Source: CAZCFB01 sp964511535 (GTDB taxonomy: Bacteria > Myxococcota_A > Polyangia > GCA-2747355 > CAZCFB01). Taken from it: DNA of 64,000 bases. Under the pieces are notes generated by a model. It made no database searches, was not told the DNA's origin, and was given only the letters and a program-made list of their open reading frames with translations. The position numbers and the translations under genes are program-made. Shown piece after piece: positions 51,101 through 58,031 of the stretch (the stretch's first letter is position 1; the number at the start of each line of letters is the position of its first letter). The DNA lies in NCBI GenBank assembly GCA_964511535.1, contig CAZEFW010000027.1, positions 1 through 64,000 of the forward strand, read 5' to 3'.

Positions 51101-51479
51101 TGCGGATCACCTGAAGGAGATCCACCAGGTCTCGGGCCGGCCGGTGCTGGTCAGCGAATTCGGCTGGCGCGCGGCAGACAGCGGCCTGCCCAACACCTAC
51201 CCCCCGGTCTACCCCACGCTCAAGACCCAGGCCCACCGCGCGGCCCGCTACCGGGCCTACGTGGAGGGCGGCGCGGCAACCCCCTGGATGGTGGGCTGGC
51301 ACTGGTTTCAGCACGCCGACCAGCCCAAGGAGGGGCGCTTCGACGGCGAAAACAACAACTGGGGCGTGGTCAACATCAAGGACGAGCCGTACTCGGTGGT
51401 GGTGGACGAGATGGCCCGGGTCAACCGGCGGGCCGCGCTGCTGCACCGGGGGTGGCTGCCCTCGACACCCGGTGGCTGA
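48189..51479 (+). CDS. Fusion: YfhO-like polytopic membrane protein plus lipoprotein-type glycoside hydrolase
   Basis: 1096 aa from GTG 48189, overlapping the methyltransferase stop. Residues 1-600 are a YfhO-like GT-C-type membrane protein with about a dozen hydrophobic segments, an early periplasmic loop (NPYMYLGSPLWANPQ), a beta domain (about 500-575) and a last membrane segment ending WWWRERR. Directly after comes a second signal-like stretch whose lipobox is LLLAAC (Cys622), then a PD-rich linker. Residues 650-1080 are a TIM-barrel hydrolase of agarase or GH-A type (RVEQVDGRWWFITPDGNGFLSMGVN), with probable acid/base Glu816 (LDNEVSW) and nucleophile Glu990 (VSEFGW). No stop or usual start codon separates the halves. 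Either a true fusion or two genes joined by a lost stop/start. Confidence 0.85.
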   Translation: MSSLAALAGRLRRWRPEDRFSCLGAYALLLAWCWPLVADGDSRGSPVYVDWEWFLAYYQVLRSTLLDHGQFPGFNPYMYLGSPLWANPQIGPVTHITPLVLGFGVVHGMKLGLAACYFISFETARALGRALFQRPLPAVVAGLLYALNTGVTSQLILGHGCFIAYCLAPLLVLYCLRLTERRWAGAAAGAVAGLMVHYGIHYYLIYAFALCGLLVLCRGVRRRAWADMARFGALFGLFLLAVSAVRLLPILEVMADHPRKLWLPFGLDARALWQMFGVPGLEPGSFSLDIRQGGVQFSLVAGEFRAYPGLLVVAAAALSLRWGVRWFHLGALLSLLLLLGTYQPWHLSRWLGLAPPFDAMWVVTRWRVMLLACLAFAAAQGVDGALGWLEERGRSGAVTLGKAMAWALPLELLLLLAPDWNAEMAAYRDRPMSRAGLGIPATKHMLSVRQVHRVWKGAKSTPYFAMFRANLGAAAGYDPLFGYLPARSIRTHRGHPDYRGEYVVDGEAVTPDSWSPNRIQLTGLVPGATLEVNLNPGRGWTVNGEPLFEGLKLFELRRRFVAKVPASGEVELRYTPPGLIAGMLTGLVCALVLLAWWWRERRPASRAAPLPSALLCLLLAACSDPAPTSTPDMAPPLDAAPPDLVPHDLYSGPAGDAGTDPYGGFTRVKSKGSGYFRVEQVDGRWWFITPDGNGFLSMGVNTVTPNTDVAPKLGYSPYNKNILKLHGTEQAWADKVASRYASWGFNTLGAWSKDSLFKKKLAYTRVLYLSGASWGKGGFPDVYDPKWAARVKTEAQKACAGSAKDPYLIGYFLDNEVSWTVDHRNLSHLLDRFLGLDATAAGKIAAVASLKKRHQTVAAFNMAWGTKYAAWDDLLKETKLTSPALDHKGAKPDREAFLAETADAYFKILTAEVKAADPNHLILGNRWIGLLAPRAVVKVAGKYCDVVSVNPYEFTDIIKKIAQLGQDVVSPADHLKEIHQVSGRPVLVSEFGWRAADSGLPNTYPPVYPTLKTQAHRAARYRAYVEGGAATPWMVGWHWFQHADQPKEGRFDGENNNWGVVNIKDEPYSVVVDEMARVNRRAALLHRGWLPSTPGG

Positions 51480-51685
51480 CGCGGGCCCAGCCCGTATTCC
51501 GGACTCCGGAGTCCGGACTTGCCACCAGGGCTCCGATCTGGCAAGTCTTGTCGCCACTCTCCGAATGATCAGGGGTCTGGCCCCCCAGCCGCGGATCAAA
51601 AGCCAATGATTTCGTTGACTGTCAATCGGCACAGTGGTTGCATATTCAAGGGCCCATGATTCAACCCCCCGCAAAGGAAGGACCC

Positions 51686-53719
51686 ATGAGACGCATCAGC
51701 GCCATCATTAGCTCCGCTGTTTTGACCCTCGGTCTGCTGGTGGGGACGGCACAGGCCGCCCCTGACAAGGCGATCAAGGTTCACAACATCGACGTGGGCC
51801 AGGGCTCGGCGACCCTGATCCAGACGATGAACGGCAAGAACATCCTCATCGACACCGGCTGGGACTTCGCGGGGGACCGGCTGAACCATTACCTGAAGAA
51901 GGTCGGGGTCAAGCGGCTGGACGCCATGGTCATCACCCACCGCCACATGGATCACATCGGCGCGGTGAAGAACGTGGCCGAGAAGTTCCCGGTGGACAAG
52001 CTCATCGGGCCCTGGTCCAAGGACAAGATCCCCACCTCGGTCATGGCCCACGCGGCGCACCTGCGCACCGACATGCGCAAGGCGCCCAGCGCGCGCAACC
52101 GGCCCAAGTACGAGACCGCCACCACCGGCAAGGTGTTCAACTTTGGCGGCGGCTTCAAGATGGAGACCCTCTGGCCCAAGGTGCACGCCTCGGGCAAGGC
52201 CATCGCCGACTACAACGAGGAGTCGGTGGCCATGCGCGTGACCCAGTCCACTGGCAAGCGCGGCGTCAAGCCGGCCTCCTTCCTGGTGGGCGGCGACCTC
52301 GGCGTGGCCGAGGAGCGCTGGGTGGCCCGCAAGATGCCTGGCAAGCTGAAGGTCGACTGGATGGTCGCCAACCACCACGGCTCCAAGGGCTCCAGCCAGC
52401 GCGAGTACATGGTCTCGGCCAACGGCGACTACAGCCGCATGCTCAAGGCCCTCATCGACGGCCCCACCAGCAAGGACAAGTTCGTGCACAAGATCGCGCG
52501 GCAGTTCTACGACGAGGTCAAGGACGGCCGCTACGGCGCCACCGTGCTCAAGAACCTGGATCCGCTGTACAAGGCCAAGAAGCCGCTGATCAAGGGCAGC
52601 CGCCTGGACAAGGTGGTCAAGGGCATGAAGCAGATCCAGAAGTGGGAGGCCGAGAAGGGCCGTCCCCCCAAGTACGCCGTCTACTCCTCGGGCCCCAACT
52701 CCTACGGTCACCCCAACGCACCGCGGCTGGCCGAGGCCGCCCTGGCCGGCTTCACCCCCATCACCACCTGGGCCAACGGCGCGTCGGTCGTCATGACCCG
52801 CGAGGCCGGCGCCGACGGCAAGTGGAAGGACGGCTGGAAGCCCTCCAAGGTCAGCTCCCGCGGCATGCCCCGGATGAAGATGCCCAGCTGGCTGGCCCAC
52901 CAGGACAAGGCCAAGCCGTACAACAACGACCGCCGCGAGGGCACGGGCCACTGGCAGAAGAACAACCCGCAGCCCGAGGTGAGCTGGACCTCCGACTGGG
53001 ACACCTCCAAGAGCTGGCGCGCCGTGGCGCGCACCAACGCCAAGGGCCGCAAGGCGTGGGTCGAGGATTACGTGGAGACCAAGAAGAAGGCCGAAAACGG
53101 CAACGCCGCCGCCAAGCGCAAGCTCAAGAGCATGCAGTACAAGGGCAAAGAGTGGCACGGCATGGACATCAAAAACTGGCAGGAGCTGACCAAGACCCAG
53201 CTCAAGCAGCTGGTCCGCGGCAAGCTGAACCGCGCCACCCTCAAGGGAAAGGGCGACGTCAAGGACCCGGTGTCGGCCAACCACTCCGGTCTCGACAGCT
53301 TCAAGCAGCACTTCACCGACGACCGCCCCGCGCGCAACAACAGCCGCCAGTCCATGCGTAGCTCGAGCAGCAAGCCCAAGACCACCAAGAAGACCGCCAA
53401 GAAGACCGCCAGCAGCAAGCGCCTGGCCAAGTACGGCAGCTCCCTTGCCAAGGGCAAGTCCAAGAGCAAGGCCAAGACCCGCGCCAAGACCAAGACCACC
53501 CGCAAGGCGCCGGTGCGCAAGACCAAGAAGGTCGCCAAGCGCAAGGCCCCGTCCCGCAAGAAGAGCACCACCCGCAAGGCCAAGACCCGCACCAAGACCA
53601 AGGTCCGCACGCCGGTGCGCAAGCGCTCCACCCGCAAGGCCACCAGCAAGCGCACCACCGCCAAGCGCCGCTCCATCTCCAGCCGCAGCTCCTTCGGCAG
53701 CCGCAGCACCCGCCGCTAA
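51686..53719 (+). CDS. Secreted ComEC-like metallo-beta-lactamase-fold protein with histone-H1-like tail
   Basis: 677 aa from ATG 51686, after AAAGGAAGG. A signal peptide (cleavage near TAQAA) exports it. Residues 25-240 are an MBL-fold domain of the ComEC C-terminal type: NIDVGQGSATLIQT, LIDTGWD, the metal site THRHMDH (His85, His87, Asp89, His90) and NHHGS (His230-231). In ComEC this domain is linked to DNA degradation during uptake. A middle region of about 300 residues is unrecognised. From about residue 550 the protein is a Lys/Arg/Ala/Ser/Thr tail of some 125 residues with KKTAKK, RKAPVRK and TTRKAK repeats, like histone H1. A secreted, DNA-binding nuclease is a testable inference. Palindrome pair D begins right after the stop. 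Confidence 0.85.
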   Translation: MRRISAIISSAVLTLGLLVGTAQAAPDKAIKVHNIDVGQGSATLIQTMNGKNILIDTGWDFAGDRLNHYLKKVGVKRLDAMVITHRHMDHIGAVKNVAEKFPVDKLIGPWSKDKIPTSVMAHAAHLRTDMRKAPSARNRPKYETATTGKVFNFGGGFKMETLWPKVHASGKAIADYNEESVAMRVTQSTGKRGVKPASFLVGGDLGVAEERWVARKMPGKLKVDWMVANHHGSKGSSQREYMVSANGDYSRMLKALIDGPTSKDKFVHKIARQFYDEVKDGRYGATVLKNLDPLYKAKKPLIKGSRLDKVVKGMKQIQKWEAEKGRPPKYAVYSSGPNSYGHPNAPRLAEAALAGFTPITTWANGASVVMTREAGADGKWKDGWKPSKVSSRGMPRMKMPSWLAHQDKAKPYNNDRREGTGHWQKNNPQPEVSWTSDWDTSKSWRAVARTNAKGRKAWVEDYVETKKKAENGNAAAKRKLKSMQYKGKEWHGMDIKNWQELTKTQLKQLVRGKLNRATLKGKGDVKDPVSANHSGLDSFKQHFTDDRPARNNSRQSMRSSSSKPKTTKKTAKKTASSKRLAKYGSSLAKGKSKSKAKTRAKTKTTRKAPVRKTKKVAKRKAPSRKKSTTRKAKTRTKTKVRTPVRKRSTRKATSKRTTAKRRSISSRSSFGSRSTRR

Positions 53720-53721
53720 AG

Positions 53722-53825
53722 TGTCAAGTAGGGGGGTCTGACCCCTACACTTGACATTTACTCAACCCGGCGAAACCCCGGCAGCTAAAGTGTCAAGTGG
53801 GGGGGTCTGACCCCTACACTTGACA
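53722..53825. repeat. REP-like palindrome pair D (53722-53756 and 53791-53825)
   Basis: Two 35-bp elements, TGTCAAGT...CTTGACA, differing at one position, separated by 34 bp instead of 10-11. They fill the 116 bp between two convergent genes and may end both transcripts. Confidence 0.9.
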
Positions 53826-53835
53826 TTTTCATTGA

Positions 53836-55296
53836 TTAGCTATCGGTGGGATTTTCCTCGCAATACCGGGCTACTCGGGCCTCTATTTGTGCCAGGAGGT
53901 CCTCGGGCACTGGCTCTGGCTCGTGGGTCGCCAGCAGCTTGTCCAGCCGGGCGAGGGTGCGCGTCCGCAGGTCGGGCTCGCCCGCGTCGTGCCAGGCGTT
54001 GTAGCCCAGGCGCGACATCAGCTTCGGGCGCCACTGGGTGGTGCGCATGTTCTTGCGCGTGTGCTTGTGGCCGAGGTAGTTGCCGGAGCGGCCCGCCTCC
54101 TCGATGACGTCCAGGGCGAGGGTCTGCTCGTCCACCGGGATGCCGCGGCACAGCCGCCGGGCCTGGGAGATCAGCTCGTCCCCCAGCACGATCTGCTCGA
54201 GGCTCTGCATGCGGCCGAAGTCCATGTACCCCTCGTCGTGGCACAGGTTGGCCCCTGCCAGCTGGGCCAGCAAGGTGATCTGCCCCGCCTCCAGCGCCGC
54301 CTGGCCGTCGGGCACGCTGGCGTCGCTGTGACCGGCGTAGCCCCAGCTCGGCAGGTCGTAGTGGTGGCTCATCTCGATGATGCCCACGTAGGACAGGTAG
54401 TACTCGGGCGCGTTGTAGGAGCACTCCACGGTGGCCATGTCCAGCACCGCGGGGCCCATGCCCATCAGGAACGGCGCGCCCTCGGCGTGCAGCTGATGGA
54501 TCACCAGCCCGGTGAAGCACTCGGCCAACCCCTGCGCGATGTGCCCGGCCATGGTCATGGGCGCGGTGGAGCCTGCGATGGGCGCCGGCGAGTAGATGGC
54601 GGGCAGCCCCTTTTCGGCGCAGAACAGCAGCTTGTCCACGCTGGTGAAGGGGTGCTTGAGCGGCGAGACCGGCTCGGCGTAGTGGATGACGTACGGCTCG
54701 GCCGCCAGCCGCTCCTCGCCGCCGCGCAGGATGGCCGCCACGTCCCAGATCGCCTCCAGGTCGGCGCGGTTGTCTGCGGTGCAGACCACCGGCTTGCGCG
54801 AGGTCTGCATCAGCTCGCGCACGCTGAGCAGGTAGGCGTGAGCCGGCGGAACCTCCGACGGCGTGGCCATGGTCATGACGAAGTCGATGTTCGGCAGCGC
54901 GTCGGCCACCCGCGCGGCGCGGCGCACGTCGTCCATCACCGCGCGATGCCGCGCGGCCTGCCCCGGCTCCTGGGCGAACAGCAGGTCCGATCCGGTGCCG
55001 AAGTGCACGCGGCGCCCGCCCAGGTCCATGGCGGGCTGGCCCAGGCGGTCGTAGACCTGGATCGCCCGCGGCACGCTCTGCAGGCAGCGGTCCAGCAGCT
55101 CGCCGGGGATGCGGATGGCGCCGTCCTCGCCGCCGCCGAGGCACCCCGCCTCCAGCAGCAGCTCGCGAGCGTGCTCATGCTCGACCTGCATGCCCACCTC
55201 CTCGAGCACATGCAGCGCCGCGGCGTGGATCTGCTCGCGGTCGCTGGTGGAGAGGAAGGTGAGGGTCGGTCGGGTCCCCTGGAGGAAGTCGGGCAT
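53836..55296 (-). CDS. MttB-family (trimethylamine/betaine-type) corrinoid methyltransferase
   Basis: 486 aa. The sequence fits the MttB superfamily: LHVLEEVGMQVEHEHARELLLEAGC near the N-terminus, VHFGTGSDLLF, and AGSTAPMTMAGHIAQGLAECFTGLVIHQL, PFLMGMGP, LGHKHTRKNMRTTQWRPKLMSRL downstream. Pyrrolysine-type members have an in-frame amber codon; none is present, so this is a non-pyrrolysine member like the glycine-betaine methyltransferase MtgB. These move a methyl group from a quaternary amine to a cobalamin protein; the corrinoid partner is not in the window. It is divergent from the molybdopterin oxidoreductase. Substrate not known. Confidence 0.88.
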   Translation of the reverse strand: MPDFLQGTRPTLTFLSTSDREQIHAAALHVLEEVGMQVEHEHARELLLEAGCLGGGEDGAIRIPGELLDRCLQSVPRAIQVYDRLGQPAMDLGGRRVHFGTGSDLLFAQEPGQAARHRAVMDDVRRAARVADALPNIDFVMTMATPSEVPPAHAYLLSVRELMQTSRKPVVCTADNRADLEAIWDVAAILRGGEERLAAEPYVIHYAEPVSPLKHPFTSVDKLLFCAEKGLPAIYSPAPIAGSTAPMTMAGHIAQGLAECFTGLVIHQLHAEGAPFLMGMGPAVLDMATVECSYNAPEYYLSYVGIIEMSHHYDLPSWGYAGHSDASVPDGQAALEAGQITLLAQLAGANLCHDEGYMDFGRMQSLEQIVLGDELISQARRLCRGIPVDEQTLALDVIEEAGRSGNYLGHKHTRKNMRTTQWRPKLMSRLGYNAWHDAGEPDLRTRTLARLDKLLATHEPEPVPEDLLAQIEARVARYCEENPTDS

Positions 55297-55400
55297 CGGT
55301 CAGGTCTCTCGTCTGGTCTCTGCTAACTGTATAAACGAAAAGTGCCCCATCCGGCACTGGCGCGTTGCCGCGGGAGCCAGGACCGACTAATAAGAGAGAA

Positions 55401-57590
55401 ATGCCCGGGGCCACAGGAGACACCCGTGGGGGAGACCAGGCCGCCGCAGTGGTGAGCACGCTGTGTGGGGTATGCCCCTTTGGTTGCCCCGTTGACGCCC
55501 ACGTCGACCACGCGGGCCGGCTCACCCGGGTCACCCCCCGGTCAGACCTCCGGGGGGTGAAGATGTCATGCCCCAGGGGGCGCCGCGCCGTGGAGATGGT
55601 CTACTCCCCCGACCGGCTGCTGCATCCCCAGGTGCGCGATACAGACGGGCTGCGCCGGGTGAGCTGGGACGACGCCTACGACCTGCTGGTGGACCGGCTT
55701 CAGCAGGTGGCGGCGGAGCACGGCCCCGAGGCGGTCTGCATCTACAGCGGCCGGGGCAACTTCGAGCTCTGCCTCAACGAGCAGTTCGCGCCGTCGGGCA
55801 CCACCGAGACCTCGGCCAACGCGGTGCTCTTCCCCTTCGGCTCGCCCAACACCACCGGGGTCGGCGCCATCTGCTACACAGCCCAGGCCATGATCGCCAG
55901 CCGGGCCTGCTTCGGCGAGGAGCGCCGCGAGCTCTGCCCCGACCTGGACCGGGCCGAGACCGTGCTGCTGTGGGGCGCCAACCCGGCCTCGTCCGGCCCG
56001 CCCGCGGTGCTGCGCCGGCTGCTGGCCGCCCGCAAGCGCGGCGCGCGGGTCATCAGCATCGACCATCGCCGCTCGGAGACAGCCCGCGCCACCCGCGCCC
56101 GCTGGGTCGGCATCCGCCCGGGCACGGACGGCGCCCTGGCCCTGGGGTTGATCAACCTGTTGATCCAGCAGGACCTCTACGACCACGACTTCGTGGAGCG
56201 CTGGACCCACGGCTTCGACGCCATGCGAGAGCTCGCGGCGGCCTACCCTCCGGACCACGTGGCCGCCATCACGGGCGTGCCCGAGGCTGACCAGAATGAG
56301 CTCACGCGCAGCATCGCCCACACCCGCACCGCGCTGATCAGCTACAGCGGCCTCGAGTACTCCAACAGCGGCGTCCAGGCGCTGCGCGCGCTGTGGTGCG
56401 CTCAGGCGCTCGGCGGCAACCTGGACGCCGAGGGCGGCACCGCGATCCTGCCCCGGGAGCGCCCACGCCTGCGGCGCCTGCTCACCGACGCGCCGGTCAC
56501 CCGCAGGCCGCCCATCGGCGCCGCCGAGTACCCGCTGTACCACGCCGTACGCAACGAGGCGCAGGCGGTGGAGCTGCCGCGCGCCATCCTGCAGGGCGAG
56601 CCGTACCCGGTGCGCGCGCTGATCATCAGCGGGGCCTCCATCACCACCTCCTGGCCCGACCCGGCGCTCTGGTCCCGGGCGCTGGCCTCGCTGGACCTGC
56701 TGGTGGTGGTGGATCGCTTCCCCACCGCCGACGCGCGACACGCGCACCTCCTGTTGCCGGCCACCACCGGGTTCGAGAACCTCTCGTACTTCGAGACCGA
56801 CGACGGGCGCATCATGCTCCGGCGGCGCGCCATCCAGCCGCGCGGCGAGGCGCGCAACGACTACCTGATCTTCGCCGAGCTGGCCCGGCGCCTCGGCTAC
56901 GGCGAGCGCTGGCCCCAGACCGAGGAGCAGGCGGTGCGTCACGCGCTACAGGGCAGCGGCGTGACCTACGAGGCGCTGGAAACGACGCCCGACGGGGTGG
57001 CCCTCGAGCTGCCGCCCCTGCGCCATGGCCAGGCCGCCCGGGGCGAGCTCCGCTCCGACGGGCGTCCCGGCTTCGAGACCCCCACCGGCAAGTTCGAGTT
57101 CACCTCCGAGTGGCTCCGCGCCCACGGGTACGACCCGCTGCCGATGTACACCGAGCCCACCGAGGGCCCGCGCGGCGATCCGGAGATGAGCGCCCACTAC
57201 CCGCTGATCTTCTCCTCCGGCGCGCGGCGGCCTCACCTGTTTCGGTCGCAGGTGCTCGACACGCCGTCTTATACCGACCGCGATCCGCACCCCCGCGTCA
57301 TCCTCAACAGGGCCGACGCGGCGGCGCGGGACATCGCGCAAGGAGACCGGGTGTGGGTGCTCACCCCGCGCGACCGGCTGCCGTTTTGTGCGTATGTCAC
57401 CGACGACATCATCGCCGGGGTGGTGGAGGTGGACATGGGCGGCGGCGGACCGCTGGCACCGTCGGCCTGGCGCCGCGCCAACGTCAACGCCCTGACGGAT
57501 CCGGACAATCGGGACGCGCTGTCCGGGTTCCCGGTGCTCAAGGCGCTGCTGTGCGAGGTCCTGCCGCGGGGCAGGGATGAAGAAGGGTAA
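55401..57590 (+). CDS. Molybdopterin (Mo/W-bisPGD) oxidoreductase catalytic subunit
   Basis: 729 aa from ATG 55401; TTG 55365 would add 12 residues. The N-terminus has an iron-sulfur motif C-x2-C-x3-C...C (LCGVCPFGCPVD, KMSCPRGR), then the bis-PGD catalytic core (YSPDRLLHPQVR, VSWDDAYDLLVDRL, WGANPASSGP, SIDHRRSETA), and the C-terminal cofactor-binding domain (HPRVILNRADAAARDIAQGDRVWVLTPRD). No Tat or Sec signal is visible, so it is cytoplasmic. It belongs to the formate-dehydrogenase/nitrate-reductase superfamily; the active-site ligand could not be assigned by eye. It is divergent from the MttB-family gene, suggesting a one-carbon link, which is inference. Confidence 0.9.
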   Translation: MPGATGDTRGGDQAAAVVSTLCGVCPFGCPVDAHVDHAGRLTRVTPRSDLRGVKMSCPRGRRAVEMVYSPDRLLHPQVRDTDGLRRVSWDDAYDLLVDRLQQVAAEHGPEAVCIYSGRGNFELCLNEQFAPSGTTETSANAVLFPFGSPNTTGVGAICYTAQAMIASRACFGEERRELCPDLDRAETVLLWGANPASSGPPAVLRRLLAARKRGARVISIDHRRSETARATRARWVGIRPGTDGALALGLINLLIQQDLYDHDFVERWTHGFDAMRELAAAYPPDHVAAITGVPEADQNELTRSIAHTRTALISYSGLEYSNSGVQALRALWCAQALGGNLDAEGGTAILPRERPRLRRLLTDAPVTRRPPIGAAEYPLYHAVRNEAQAVELPRAILQGEPYPVRALIISGASITTSWPDPALWSRALASLDLLVVVDRFPTADARHAHLLLPATTGFENLSYFETDDGRIMLRRRAIQPRGEARNDYLIFAELARRLGYGERWPQTEEQAVRHALQGSGVTYEALETTPDGVALELPPLRHGQAARGELRSDGRPGFETPTGKFEFTSEWLRAHGYDPLPMYTEPTEGPRGDPEMSAHYPLIFSSGARRPHLFRSQVLDTPSYTDRDPHPRVILNRADAAARDIAQGDRVWVLTPRDRLPFCAYVTDDIIAGVVEVDMGGGGPLAPSAWRRANVNALTDPDNRDALSGFPVLKALLCEVLPRGRDEEG

Positions 57591-57607
57591 CCCCCCCTGA
57601 GACAGGA

Positions 57608-57955
57608 TCAGGCGATGCTGCTGCGCCACAGGCTCATGCGACCCTGCAGCGTCTCGCCGATGTAGCCGTCCACCACGCCGAAGCCGGTCAGGATGTTGTC
57701 GCACTTCATGGTCAGCAAGATGAAGTCCTTGTCCTCCTTCAACTCGTTGAGCTTGGTGCGCTCGCCTCTCAGGATGATGAAGCCGTTGAGGTCTCCGCCG
57801 TGGCGGGAGAGGATCACCGGCTCGAAGTTCTCGATGGTGCCCTCCTGCTGGAGCTTGCCGTAGTACCCCATGGACGACTCGAACAGCTCGCCGGCGTCAG
57901 CCTCACGGCCAGGATTGATCCGGTTCCATCCAATAAAAAGTGCATAATTCGCCAT
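57608..57955 (-). CDS. Small conserved-looking protein, ferredoxin-like (dimeric alpha/beta-barrel) fold likely
   Basis: 115 aa from ATG 57955, with AGGAG 7 nt upstream; the GTG one codon earlier is disfavoured. The pattern NYALFIGWNRINPGREADAGELFESSMGYYGKLQQEG...FEPVILSRHGGDLNGFIILRGE resembles dimeric alpha/beta-barrel proteins, which include small monooxygenases and stress proteins. No catalytic motif is certain. It converges on the molybdopterin oxidoreductase (17 bp between stops). Function unknown. Confidence 0.75.
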   Translation of the reverse strand: MANYALFIGWNRINPGREADAGELFESSMGYYGKLQQEGTIENFEPVILSRHGGDLNGFIILRGERTKLNELKEDKDFILLTMKCDNILTGFGVVDGYIGETLQGRMSLWRSSIA

Positions 57956-58031
57956 CACGCCTCTCCTTTCATGGGTTTTGTTAGCCCTGGCTAACTAAGG
58001 TAACAGCAGCTAGCAGGAAAGGAGGTCGAGG

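Noticed and set aside
51560..51600. A ninth copy of the 35-bp palindrome (GGGGTCTGGCCCCCC)
   Set aside because: It has a similar GC core but lacks the TGTCA/TGACA arms.
53887..55326. A plus-strand frame opposite the MttB-family gene
   Set aside because: Antisense shadow; the minus-strand protein has family motifs over its full length.
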